Part shown: positions 1 through 10,000 of the stretch, in pieces
Layout: the number at the start of each line of letters is the position of its first letter
Position numbering within the stretch: the stretch's first letter is position 1
DNA from: Planctomycetota bacterium
Lineage (GTDB): Bacteria > Planctomycetota > Planctomycetia > Pirellulales > Pirellulaceae
Assembly (NCBI GenBank): GCA_014381825.1
Contig: JACNKX010000095.1
Coordinates: 1-64,000 of the forward strand
DNA: 64,000 nt
Direction of reading: 5' to 3'
Notes under the pieces: model-generated
Databases searched by the model: none
Told to the model about the DNA's origin: nothing
Seen by the model: only the letters and a program-made list of their open reading frames with translations
Translations under genes and position numbers: made by a program

Positions 1-1832
1 CCCAGCGGGTACAGCGCCTGATCTCGATAGCTGCTCTTGGCATACGCCGCGTTCAGCTTGTTGATTTCCGCGGCCGCTTCGTCCAACTGGTCGGCCGAAC
101 GCAGGCTGACCGCCAATATGAACAGGACTTCATCGGCGTGTTCCCAGTCTGGTATAGCCGCGAGCGCCGATCGGAGCACGGGCACCGCTTCCTTGCCCCG
201 GCCCGCATCCAAGTGGCTGCGGCCCGTCAGCAGCCGGGATTCGGCCAGTAAGACGGGATCTTTGAAAGCGGCCGCGGCCTGATTCAAGTGAGCGATTGCC
301 GCATCGAACTTCTTGGCCGCATGCAGACAGGCACCAACGCCCAATTGCGCCCGCGGCACATCGTCGTGCTGCGGAAACTCGCTTACTAACCGGCGATAAA
401 GGGTTTCGGCCTTGCCCGCATCCGCCGCTTCAGCGTGCAAATAACTTTCGGCCCCCGTCAACATCACGCTGGGGACGAGTTCATGTTTAAGAAACGCTTG
501 GTTGGCGAGATACGAATCGCAATACTTTTGCGCCGCCGCGTGGTCGCCCAGTTGCAGCGCGCCGTTGGCCGCGCGATACACCGCCTCGGGAGCCTTTTCA
601 TGCGTGGGGTTTTTGGAGGCGAATTCAACAAACAACGGAATCGCCTCTTGGCGGCGCTCCTCGATCGCGAAAATCGCATCGATGCGAGCGTACTTGCACA
701 AGGGCAGGAACTCGCTGTTTGGATACGCCGCGATCGCCTGGTCCAACGCTTGGATCGACTCGACCGGCTTGCCCCGCAGCACGAGCGTGCGGCCCAGCCA
801 GTAAGCAGCCTCCGGTGCTTCGTCCTTGTTCAAATTGAGCGCCGCGGCAAAGTTGGCCTGCGCTTGGGGAAGCTCTTCGCTTCGGTAGCGGCACTTGCCG
901 GCCGCCAACAGCGCAGGGCCGTTGTATTGGCTCTCGGGGAACTTGGCCGGCAGAGCTTCGTATCGGGCCGCGGCCTCTTTCACTTTCGCTTGCTCGAACA
1001 AGGTCTGAGCATGCTTCATCCAGGCAAAGTCGGCGCTGAGGAATTCCGCGACGGCGGCCGTCTGGGCGAACAGGGGCTCGGCTTCGGCGAACTTCTGTTG
1101 ATTGAACAGCGAGACGCCCAACCGCAAGCGACAGTCATTAGCCAGCGGGTCGGCGGCAAATTTTTGCAGAAACGTTTGAAAAGCGGCGACCGCATCGGCG
1201 TCCTTCTGCAAGTCCTGCAACGTGGCACCCAACGCATAATAACCGCGAGGCAAGATCGGACTTCGAGGAAAACCCGCGACGAGCTTCTGGTAGACCGCGA
1301 CTGCAGGCTCCAACTCGCCGGCAAGGCAATTGCATTCCGCCTGGTAGTACAGCGCGGTGGGGACGAGATCGCTTTGGGTGTGCTTGGCCGGCAATTCTGC
1401 GAACATCGCCACGGCTTGTTTGAAGTCCTCCGGCTTGCTCGAGGCCAGCGCGGTGTTATACAGCGCCAGCCCTAGATTGAACCGAGCGCTATCCAGCGAC
1501 GGGAACTGCGGGAATTTGCCTAGCACGATGCGAAACGTCGCAGCCGCCTCGGCGAACTTCTGCTGTTGGATTTGACAGACGCCCAAGTGATGGTGCGCCG
1601 TCGCGACGCGTTTGTCGTTCGGATACGTTTGGATGTATTCCTGCCACCGCCCGGCCGCTTGATCGTACAGCTTCTTCTTTTGAAATCCCAAGGCCACGGC
1701 GTACTTGCGTGTGGCGACCGAGTCCGCCGCGTCGTCTTGGGCGTGGAGCGACGGACCCGTCGCGATGACGGCAAGCCATCCTAGCGTCGCGAGATAGAAA
1801 CTGCCTCGCAGCACGACCGGATATCGCGACAA
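1..1832 (-). CDS. Secreted tetratricopeptide-repeat protein (partial, C-terminus beyond window)
   Basis: Reading the minus strand from about 1832 gives one open frame to the window edge, at least 610 residues. It starts with a signal peptide (hydrophobic stretch, then Ala cleavage before QDDAADS) and continues as helical TPR units, for example YNTALASSKPEDFKQAVAMF and LGVSLFNQQKFAEAEPLF. Many units follow the tol-pal/YbgF-like pattern 'fraction of work, gap, next work item', typical of periplasmic scaffold proteins. The start is either TTG at 1830-1832 or GTG at 1833-1835. A GGGAG Shine-Dalgarno sits 6 nt before the TTG, which I prefer. The function is probably a protein-protein scaffold in the periplasm; no enzymatic domain is visible. 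The longer plus-strand frame at 435-1475 is a shadow, because only the minus reading shows repeats and a signal peptide. Confidence 0.8.
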   Translation of the reverse strand, partial: MSRYPVVLRGSFYLATLGWLAVIATGPSLHAQDDAADSVATRKYAVALGFQKKKLYDQAAGRWQEYIQTYPNDKRVATAHHHLGVCQIQQQKFAEAAATFRIVLGKFPQFPSLDSARFNLGLALYNTALASSKPEDFKQAVAMFAELPAKHTQSDLVPTALYYQAECNCLAGELEPAVAVYQKLVAGFPRSPILPRGYYALGATLQDLQKDADAVAAFQTFLQKFAADPLANDCRLRLGVSLFNQQKFAEAEPLFAQTAAVAEFLSADFAWMKHAQTLFEQAKVKEAAARYEALPAKFPESQYNGPALLAAGKCRYRSEELPQAQANFAAALNLNKDEAPEAAYWLGRTLVLRGKPVESIQALDQAIAAYPNSEFLPLCKYARIDAIFAIEERRQEAIPLFVEFASKNPTHEKAPEAVYRAANGALQLGDHAAAQKYCDSYLANQAFLKHELVPSVMLTGAESYLHAEAADAGKAETLYRRLVSEFPQHDDVPRAQLGVGACLHAAKKFDAAIAHLNQAAAAFKDPVLLAESRLLTGRSHLDAGRGKEAVPVLRSALAAIPDWEHADEVLFILAVSLRSADQLDEAAAEINKLNAAYAKSSYRDQALYPL

Positions 1833-1835
1833 CAC

Positions 1836-2302
1836 TGTCTCCCTTCGATTCACGAAGCGACTGGGGGGTTGAATCACCGGCCCAGCAGCACGTGGTTGTC
1901 ACTGAAACATCGTGACGATTCGCAGTTGACGGCGTGGCGATTCTCAAGGGTGTTGCGATCGTCGGTCTCGCCATCCATCCGAACAAGTCAACGGATATTG
2001 ATGCGAGTCAGTCCAAAGCCTATCGCGAAATCTCAGTGCGTCAACTAGCGAGCGGCAATTCGCTCGGAGGTCAATAATTCCCACCAGTGCTACGAGTCAC
2101 AACATTCTGGACTTTTGGGCGCGAGTTCTCGCGTCTTTGACACTGAGAAGCCTGGGCGCAGAAAGTTGCATGCTGACGAAAGGTGACTCGTCCTTGATTT
2201 TGGTGTGAATTCAAGTTCTCGCCGTCGTTTTTACGCCGCAGCGTTTTTCCAGAGCGCACCTTGATCGCGGCCGACGCATTTTCGGCGGTGACGTTTGCTC
2301 AT
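1836..2302. other. Intergenic stretch, no gene recognised
   Basis: Between the TPR gene start and the first transposase fragment I see no frame with recognisable protein content, no RNA gene and no clear terminator. It must contain the promoter for the minus-strand TPR gene, but no convincing -35/-10 pair stands out. Confidence 0.4.
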
Positions 2303-2580
2303 TCAGCAAAGAATTGCGGTCAGCGGCTCGCAGGTCCGGCAAGAAGTCTTGCGATTGGTTTGCATGCGTGCTTTGCGTGCCAATTGGCGATTCGCTTCCA
2401 GCTTGTCGGGAATCTCCTTGCCCGTCCCGAAATATATCTCATCCGGCGTCTGGCCACGGAATGCGGCAATTTCGTGTTGTGCTCATCGACGTAGAAGGCA
2501 AGCTGCTTTTCAACAGCACTCTGTGTCGTGCAGTAAAAAAACTCCGCCGCGCAAAAAGCCGATGGGATGATCCGACTTGG
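2303..2580 (-). pseudogene. Integrase-type transposase C-terminal fragment (frameshifted)
   Basis: On the minus strand two frames together rebuild the end of an rve-type integrase/transposase. One frame reads EKQLAFYVDEHNTKLP. The next, after a small deletion, reads AFRGQTPDEIYFGTGKEIP and runs to a TGA at 2303-2305. The pattern 'YNxxxPHSAxxGQTPDExYFG' is typical of the end of the DDE core in IS481/IS3-like elements. The expected 'PHSAF' is broken at about 2480, where the residues between Pro and Ala are missing and the frame changes. Nothing upstream restores the catalytic Asp residues, so this is a decayed remnant. Confidence 0.65.
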
Positions 2581-2823
2581 AGAGTCTCCAATTACCGATT
2601 CTCAGTCGAATCGGTGTCGAGTTCGGACGACTTACGATTATCGCGTTCAAGAACCGAGATCTGCCTAATCATTTGGGGATTAATGCCTCTGGCTTTCGCG
2701 GCCAACAGCACGGCTAACAGCGTGTTGATTTCCGGCGATTGGAGGTGCGCGACGTTCGTTCGTTGGATCAGGCGGAAGAGGATTTTGGGGCTCGATGGGC
2801 GCGGATGAACGTTGTCGTTGGCC
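2581..2823 (-). other. Possible further decayed coding remnant
   Basis: A minus-strand frame from about 2815 to 2600 reads as plausible protein (LFRLIQRTNVAHLQSPEIN and further), ending at an in-frame stop before the integrase fragment. I cannot assign it to a family. Its position between two transposase fragments suggests insertion-sequence debris. Confidence 0.25.
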
Positions 2824-2829
2824 TCAAGG

Positions 2830-3200
2830 GTCGTTGTGAGAGGTCACAACACAGTTGCATGATGAAATAGTTAAGACGAAGCCTTTCGGCAGATACTGCC
2901 AAGTATCTTGGCTTGCCAGCGCCGACCAGCGAGCGCATAATTCGACCCAGGTTGAATGCCATGGCCGCCGCAAGGTAACGCTTGCGGACCTTCTCAAGTC
3001 CGTGGCGTCCACACCCACCGTCTTTCCCTTCAGCAGTCCTCGGTCTTTGGCAGCCGCCACAACAAGCTCGAAGGCCAGCGTGCGGACTTCCATCGGCAAC
3101 CGCTCTCTCGTCAACGAAAGCGTGCTGTGATCGGGCGTTGCTTTGCCGGGAACGTAACCGCCCCAGGACACGCCCTCCTGATTGTGATAGCCAAACCGCG
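2830..3200 (-). pseudogene. DDE transposase remnant (IS1182/IS5-like) with internal deletion
   Basis: One minus-strand frame (ending at 2824) contains the N-terminal half of a transposase: YVPGKATPDHSTLSLTRERL, then GLLKGKTVGVDATD, where the last Asp would be the first catalytic residue. A second frame supplies the C-terminal end, LEKVRKRYLAAAMAFNLGRI followed by MRSLVGAGKPRYL, the usual tail of these enzymes. The whole catalytic core between them (well over 150 residues in intact relatives) is absent and the frame is broken at the junction near 3000. It is therefore an inactive relic. Target-site duplications or terminal repeats could not be recognised. Confidence 0.7.
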
Positions 3201-3376
3201 GCTATCATTATTGAAGTGGCGAAAGTCATGGCTTGGCTACCCGCCTCCATGTCAATCTTCCTTCTTGAAAAAAGAGACGATTTCTCGCGAAGGAAGCGAC
3301 TTCTCACTTAACATATCCAGGAGGGGACCGGCGACATACGCTGTCGCTCGACGGATGCCCAGTTGCGGAGTCGAAT

Positions 3377-3997
3377 GTGGAGAAGCAACCAACGTTTGAC
3401 GCGGCCTGGAAGCTGCGTGCCTGTGCTGGTGACAAGCAGGCTGTCGGCGAATTGGTCGACGCGTCGTTGGAGCCCTTGTTTCGCTTTAGCTTCTACCGTG
3501 TCGGGAGGAATCGGCATCTGTGCGAGGAAGTCGTACAAGACACAATTCTCCGCGCGATCGCTGAACTACCCAATTACGATCCCGAGCGTTCGGCGAATAA
3601 CGTCTTCCCGTGGATGGCAGGATTGGCGCGGAACGAGATCCGCCGAGCCCTGTCGCGCGAACTGGCGACGACGAGCCTGGAAACCCTCTGGGCCAAGATG
3701 GACGAAGATCTGCGAACGATCTTCCGGGGACTTGAATCCTCGCCGCTGGCCGCCGACATTCTCGTGCGCGAGGAAACACGCGAGATGGTCAACGCGACGA
3801 TGTCTCAGCTTCCCCAGCACTATCGCGAAGCATTGGAAGCCAAATATGTTTCGCGGCGAAGTGTTCGTGAAATCGCTGCGGCGAGGTCAGCTTCGGAAAA
3901 ATCTATCGAGTCGCTGCTGACGCGGGCTCGACAAGCCTTCCGCGAGACGTTCCTCGCCTTGGCTCGAAACCTGAACACCGAACCGTTCAATCCATGA
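3377..3997 (+). CDS. ECF-type RNA polymerase sigma factor
   Basis: A 206-residue extracytoplasmic-function sigma factor. Region 2 lies at about residues 25-95 (PLFRFSFYRVGRNRHLCEEV, then VQDTILRAI, the usual 'E-V-x-Q-D-T-F' helix). Region 4 lies at about 140-200 (LPQHYREALEAKYVSRRSVR, then EIAAARSASEKSIESLLTRA). The start is GTG at 3377 with GGAG six bases upstream. It is followed, 9 nt after its stop, by the giant protein whose N-terminus carries a transmembrane helix and FecR-like domain. This is the usual pairing of an ECF factor with its membrane partner. Planctomycetes have many such factors, so the target promoters cannot be deduced here. Confidence 0.92.
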   Translation: MEKQPTFDAAWKLRACAGDKQAVGELVDASLEPLFRFSFYRVGRNRHLCEEVVQDTILRAIAELPNYDPERSANNVFPWMAGLARNEIRRALSRELATTSLETLWAKMDEDLRTIFRGLESSPLAADILVREETREMVNATMSQLPQHYREALEAKYVSRRSVREIAAARSASEKSIESLLTRARQAFRETFLALARNLNTEPFNP

Positions 3998-4006
3998 GAG
4001 TTGGTC

Positions 4007-7000
4007 ATGAATATGCGCGAACCAGATAGTCAGTCGCCTGCACAAACCAGCGCCATCGGCGATCACAATGTCGAGCGGCTCTTAACGAACGCTTACCAAC
4101 CCGAGATGCTTGATCCGGAGTTTGTCGAGCGAGTCCACTCGCGTGCTTGCGAGGCAGCGAACGAGATCCGCCGCGAGGCGAACGCGTCCCCGCCAAGTTC
4201 GATCGATCGGCGAAAAACGGGCTTGTGGCTGGCAGCCGTGAGTATCTCGCTCGCGGTGGTTTTTATCGTAGGGCATTTCATCACCAGCAAAGTCGAATAC
4301 TATCCAGACGGTGAACTGATTTGGATTAACGGCCGGCCCTATGCGCCCGCCAAAGCCAGGCCGACGGACGGAGGTCATGAAACCGTACTGGCACCAGTAC
4401 CGTTCGCCGAAGTCTCGGACCAGCGGGATCACGACAAATGGCTTCGGGTTGGAAGCCAGGGCCTGACACCCCGCAAACGTCTCGCTGGGTCACGGCCAGA
4501 GCCGGTCGCGATCGGGGACTCGATCGCCACGACAAGCGGCGAGCGCCGCAGGGTCGAGTTGCCCGATAAGTCCGTCTTGTATTTGAACGAGAATGCCTCG
4601 GTCAAAGTGGATGAGGACCGGCGAATCGCCGTCAAGACTGGCGAGGTCTTTGTCGAAGTGTCGCCCGCGGATGCCCACGGCGGGAACCAGTTTGTGGTGG
4701 CGACGCCGGAGCGTGAAGTGATTGCACTGGGGACGAAGTTCGCGGTTAACGTGAACGCGACAGGAACGGACGTTGCCGTCACGCAGGGCAAGGTGAAAAT
4801 CACCGGCGTCGAGCGGATGCTGCTGGCTGGACAGCAGATCCGCGGCAATGAATTCTCGCCGCTGCGCCGCGCATCGCACGTTCTGTACTGGACGCGCGAG
4901 TTGATGGCGGCTGCCGAATCGCCGCTGATACCTGCCAGCGATTACGGCGGTGGGGCACTCGTCGCCGTCGATCCGAATGGCCAACAGACAAAGCTATCGC
5001 TGCGCAATTACGGCATTGACGTATATATCAAAGATGGCTTTGCGCGCACGACGATCGATCAGACTTACTTCAATCATGAGCAGGGTCGTCTCGAAGGCAC
5101 GTTCTACTTCCCGCTCCCTCCCGATGCATCGATTTCGCGGCTGGCGATGTACGTAAATGGCCGGCTGATGGAAGGTGGCATGGCCGAGCGGGAACACGCC
5201 CGCGATGTGTTCGAAACCATCAAGTACCGATCGCTCGATCCCGCACTCCTGGAATGGGTCGATGGCAGCACGTTCAAGATGCGCGTGTTTCCCTTGGAAG
5301 GCAGGCAAGAGAAGCGGATCGTGCTCAGCTATACCCAGCGGCTGGACACTAGCTACGGCCGCACGCAGTATCGATTCCCGGCCGGTCACAACATGGACTT
5401 GGTCCGCGACTGGTCGGTCAAACTGCACGTCGACCAAGGCGCGTCGCGGCAATGGAAATGCAGTTCACACGAGTTGCGGGTCGACAAGAGCGGCGGCAAT
5501 CTGATGCTCACCGCTCGGTCACAAAACGTGAAACCGGATCGCGACGTGGTCGTCAGCTTGTTAGACAAAGGGCAAGACGCCGATCAGGCGAGTGAGCATT
5601 CTCGATTCTCTGCCATCGAGCACGCGGGCTCGCGATATCTGATGTTGCGATTTCGACCGGAACTGTCGATCGCCGAACTACGTCAGCGCCGTGATTGGGT
5701 CTTTCTGCTGGAATCCGACGGCAGCCGCGATCCGCTGTTGGCTCGTGTGCAAGTTGATATCGTCAAGTCGCTGCTGAAGAACGCCGAGCACGACGATACG
5801 TTCTCGATCGTCACGGCGGGGACTCGCGTCCACGCCTTCGCAGCGGAGTCACAAGCGGCGACGCCCGAACATATCTCGGCGGCGATCGAGTTCTTGGAAA
5901 GTATGCATCTGGTCGGTGCCTTGGATCTTGGGCAAGCGCTCACCGCCGTCGGCACTTTCGCACAAGCCGCCGAACGCCCCGTGCTCGTTCACATCGGTGC
6001 CGGCATTCCTATCTTGGGCGAGCGGCAAACCGACAAGTTGCTCGAGTCTTTGGCAATGGATGTTCCTTACGTCGGCGTCGGAGTTGGCCGGCGCTGGAAT
6101 CGCCAGTTCATGAGTTCAGCGGCTAGTCGAACGGGAGGCTACTTCACGCAGATCAATCCCGACGAGCCCGTCGCCTGGCGCGCGTTTGAGCTTAGTGCGG
6201 CGCTGAACACACCGCGATTGATGGAAATCCGCGTCGAGCCGGATGCTGCTGAAGGCGAGTTCCTGGCCATCAAAGACTGGGTGTCGCATGGCGAAGAATT
6301 TTGTGCGGTGGCGCAATTGAAGCCAGGTCAGCCGGCCATCGAGTCGGTGACGGTCTCTGGCTCGGTCAACGGAGAAGCTTATCGCCGTACGATTCCGGTC
6401 GAAAACGTGGCAGACAAGGCAGAATACCTTCCTCGCATTTGGGCCAAGCTGGCGATCGACGGTATGCTCGCGCGCGACGCCGAAGCGAACAAGTCGCGGA
6501 TCATTGAACTGAGTAAATCGATGTACGTTATGTCGCCGTTCACTTCGTTGCTGGTGCTTGAGAACGATGAAATGTACGAGCAGTACAACGTCGATCGCGG
6601 CCGCAAGGACCATTGGGCTTTGTACCCTTGCCCCGCAAAGATCGAAATCGTGCATGAACCTCTGCACGGACCGCCGCCCGCAGTAACTGCCGAGTCGAAC
6701 GACAAGCCAACGAAGCCATCGCTGGCCGAAGTCTTGCGAACGCTCTTGGTTCGGAGCGCCAATTCTCGCGATGGCACGTTGGTAGACGTCAACCAAATGC
6801 CGACGTTCTCGTTCAGCGCGGTGGGAACAACGGTGCGTGTGCCGGATGGCGGTACTGTTCTGCTTGGCGGAATCAAACGGCTGCGGGAAGCACGAAACGA
6901 ACGGGGTGTGCCGATGCTGAGCAACCTGCCGGACGTGAATCGTCTGTTTCGAAGTGACCGTGTTGACTCCAACGACCTACTGATGTTGATGGTGACACCA

Positions 7001-10000
7001 CGGATCATCATCCAGGAAGAGGAAGAAGAGAAGCTGGGGATTGAAATCACGAACCCGCAGAGCATGCGGGGCTTTCGCAATCCCCGTCACGGTGATGGTG
7101 ACGCCGCGCTGGCTGACTTCGACTCCCTGATTGAATTGATCAACTCCACTATCGCACTTGATACATGGGACGAAGTGGGTGGGCCAGGCGAGATCCAAGA
7201 ATTCCCGAGCAACCTGAGCCTGGTGATCAGCCAGACGCAGCAAGTCCACGGGCAGATGGTCCGTGGATTTGAACGTCTAGGTAGTGGCGTCGATCTGGCG
7301 GACGATCCGTTCTTGCGCCGTGTTACGCTTGACTTGATTGGCGAGTTGCCAACGACCGAAGAGGTCCAGTACTTTTTAGCCGACGGAAGGCTGAATATTA
7401 ACATGATAACCGATTCAAGGGTCTGGTCAGCAATAACAGGGAGACGAGGCCAACACGTGGCACATGGAGGTTTCGCGCCTGCTGGGAGTCTATTTATAGA
7501 ACTGCTCGCGGAGCCGGATCAGCGGAATATACCGCAGTTGGACGAGCGCGGAGAGTTCAAGTACGAGCAACAGCATCTGAACGGCGTGATTGCGGATCTG
7601 CGAGTTCGCCATGATCTTCCGATTGAAATTAACAACAAAGCCATTGAAAAGTCCGGCCTTGGAATGGAGGTGCCGATCACTCTGAACGTCAGCGACGTTC
7701 CGGTACGCGCCGCCTTGAATCTGATGCTGGCACAACTCAACTTGACCTACTTTATCACCGACGGTGTGCTGCAGATCACCACGCCAGAGGACGTGGAAAA
7801 CCAGCTGGCTTCGCGTAACTATGACTTCGACGAGATGCTCTTGCTCATTCGACAGGGCCACTCAAATTCGTCGCGGGAGTACGGATACGCCCTAAACGAT
7901 CCTCGCCGCGCCGAGCGTTGGACTCAGATCCTGAATCAACGCATTGCGCAACGTTCCGAGCAGCCCAACTTGCTGTACCCTCAACCAGAGACCATCGGCC
8001 ATCGCCGCTCGTATCGTCGACTGGTCTCCTTTGCTCCCGCGACCGCGACGACAATTGCGGATGCTTTGTCCGTGATCGATGTGGAAGCTAGCCTGGCTGA
8101 CCGAGCCCACTTTGGCGAGATCGATCCGCGGGCACGCGAGCTGATCGAGGCGGCACGTGGCTGGGACTGTCAGCTGATTACATTCCGTGACCCGGAAGAT
8201 CGTGTGCTTCTCGAAGTGACGATAAACGGGCAGGGACGCTTCCGGTTCGATCATCGGACTGAACATGGGTTGCGTGAAACAGTCGTCTGCGACGGCAAGA
8301 CGTTACGACACTTGTATCCGGAGCTAGGACTTGGCACCACGCGACGGATGAGCCGCTTTCATCGAGCCGATTTGATACAGCTCGTCCCGTGGTTGTTGCC
8401 GCCCGCCGAAGATTTGGCCGTCGGTGCCGATCTGCGGCTGATCGGTCCAAGAGCGATCGCCATCGCGCCTCACGAAGTCGGCGAGACGCACGACCGACTG
8501 CACCTTGAGTTTGACGAGGACGGACGCTTGGCCCGGCGTCGCGTGGTCGAGATGCCATCCGGCAAGACGATCGTCAGCGTTGCCTATTCGGCAGACGGCA
8601 CTGTGCAGTGGTTCGACGGGGACGACAAGCGACTCGGCGAGCTACAGATCTCCGTCGAGAAGACCGACTCGCCGGACCTCAAGCCTGATGTCGACGAATT
8701 GGTCGTTTTGCCGATGCCCGTGCGAACCCGCGACTACGTTTACAAGACGGCGGGGCGGGCCAGTTCACCATCCGAAACGGCAACTGAAAAGGCCGACGCG
8801 CTGCGGGAGATTGCGAGTGACGAGCAGAATCGGGCAGCGGACCCGTCGCGTTGGAAAGAAGCAGACGCCTTGCGCCTGCTCGCCGCGAACCAGTTGCAGA
8901 ATGCTGCGGAGTTGCGCGACGTCATTGGACGCCGGTTCTTTGCCCGAGGTGATCGTCGGCTTGGCTTCTATACGTTGCTACTTTCCAGCGGCCAGCGTTG
9001 GGACGTCGTCCAACGCGTGCAACTCGACGATGGTACCACCACGCGCATGGAGCCTCTGGCCGACCACCCGAAGTCGCCGCTCGCCTATTACATCGATTGC
9101 CAACTTCGACAGGTGCGATTCGACGTGTCAGAAGCGAAGCAGCTGGCTGGCGAATCTCCCGATCGGTTCATTTCGCAACTCGGCGAGTACCAACAGCTGG
9201 CGGCGCGATGGAGCCTGCCCGGCGGCCCGCCGAACGATGCCGAGACTCGCCGCCGAGAGTTGGACGAGTTGTTTGGCTTCCTCGCGGGATGCGACAGTCC
9301 CGGTTTTGCCTTCATCTTACTGCGACGTTTGCAACGCAGGTTCGGCGACTTACAACCTCACGCCCGGATCGCGGAAGCGATGATCGAGTTAGAGAAACAC
9401 GGGGCGATCAGTTACGCCGTCAAGTATGAACTCGCTCGTTCGTTGGCCGCGAGTGGCGAACAGGACAAGGCGCAATCGCTGTTCATTCAGCTGTATCAGG
9501 AAGCTCTCGACGAGGGAGTTCTGCCGCCAATCGATCAAGATTTCTTGACCGCGATTGAATCGAGCGACAATCCATTCGATGCGGATGACAACGCGGAGAA
9601 GGGATTTTCGGGCCTGATGCGCGGAGCCTGCGCCCAACTCCTTGAGCGTAAGCAACGCCCGCTGGCGATCGCTTTGGCGTGGCAGTGCAGACAGTTGAAT
9701 AATCCGGGACTGGGAGATCTACTCGTCGATCAGGCGCTCACCGGCGTGCCCGAAGAAGAACGGCTGGGCACGACCCTGGCGGCCCTGGAGTACCTGGCGA
9801 AAGCTGGCAAACATGATCGTGCCGACATGTTGCTCGGAGCACTCCTGTCGAATCCGCAGTACGGCAATTCGCCGCCGCTGTGGCGGTTGGCTGCTCGTGT
9901 TGCCAGTAACGGCGGGCGACTGGCCCGTTCGGTCAGCCATCTCGAACGCGCAATGGATCTGGAGTACGAGAGTCTGTCGCAGAGATATGACGTCGAACAG

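Noticed and set aside
435-1475. Long plus-strand open frame of 346 residues
   Set aside because: It is the antisense of the TPR gene; the minus reading has a signal peptide and repeats, while the plus product shows no family features.
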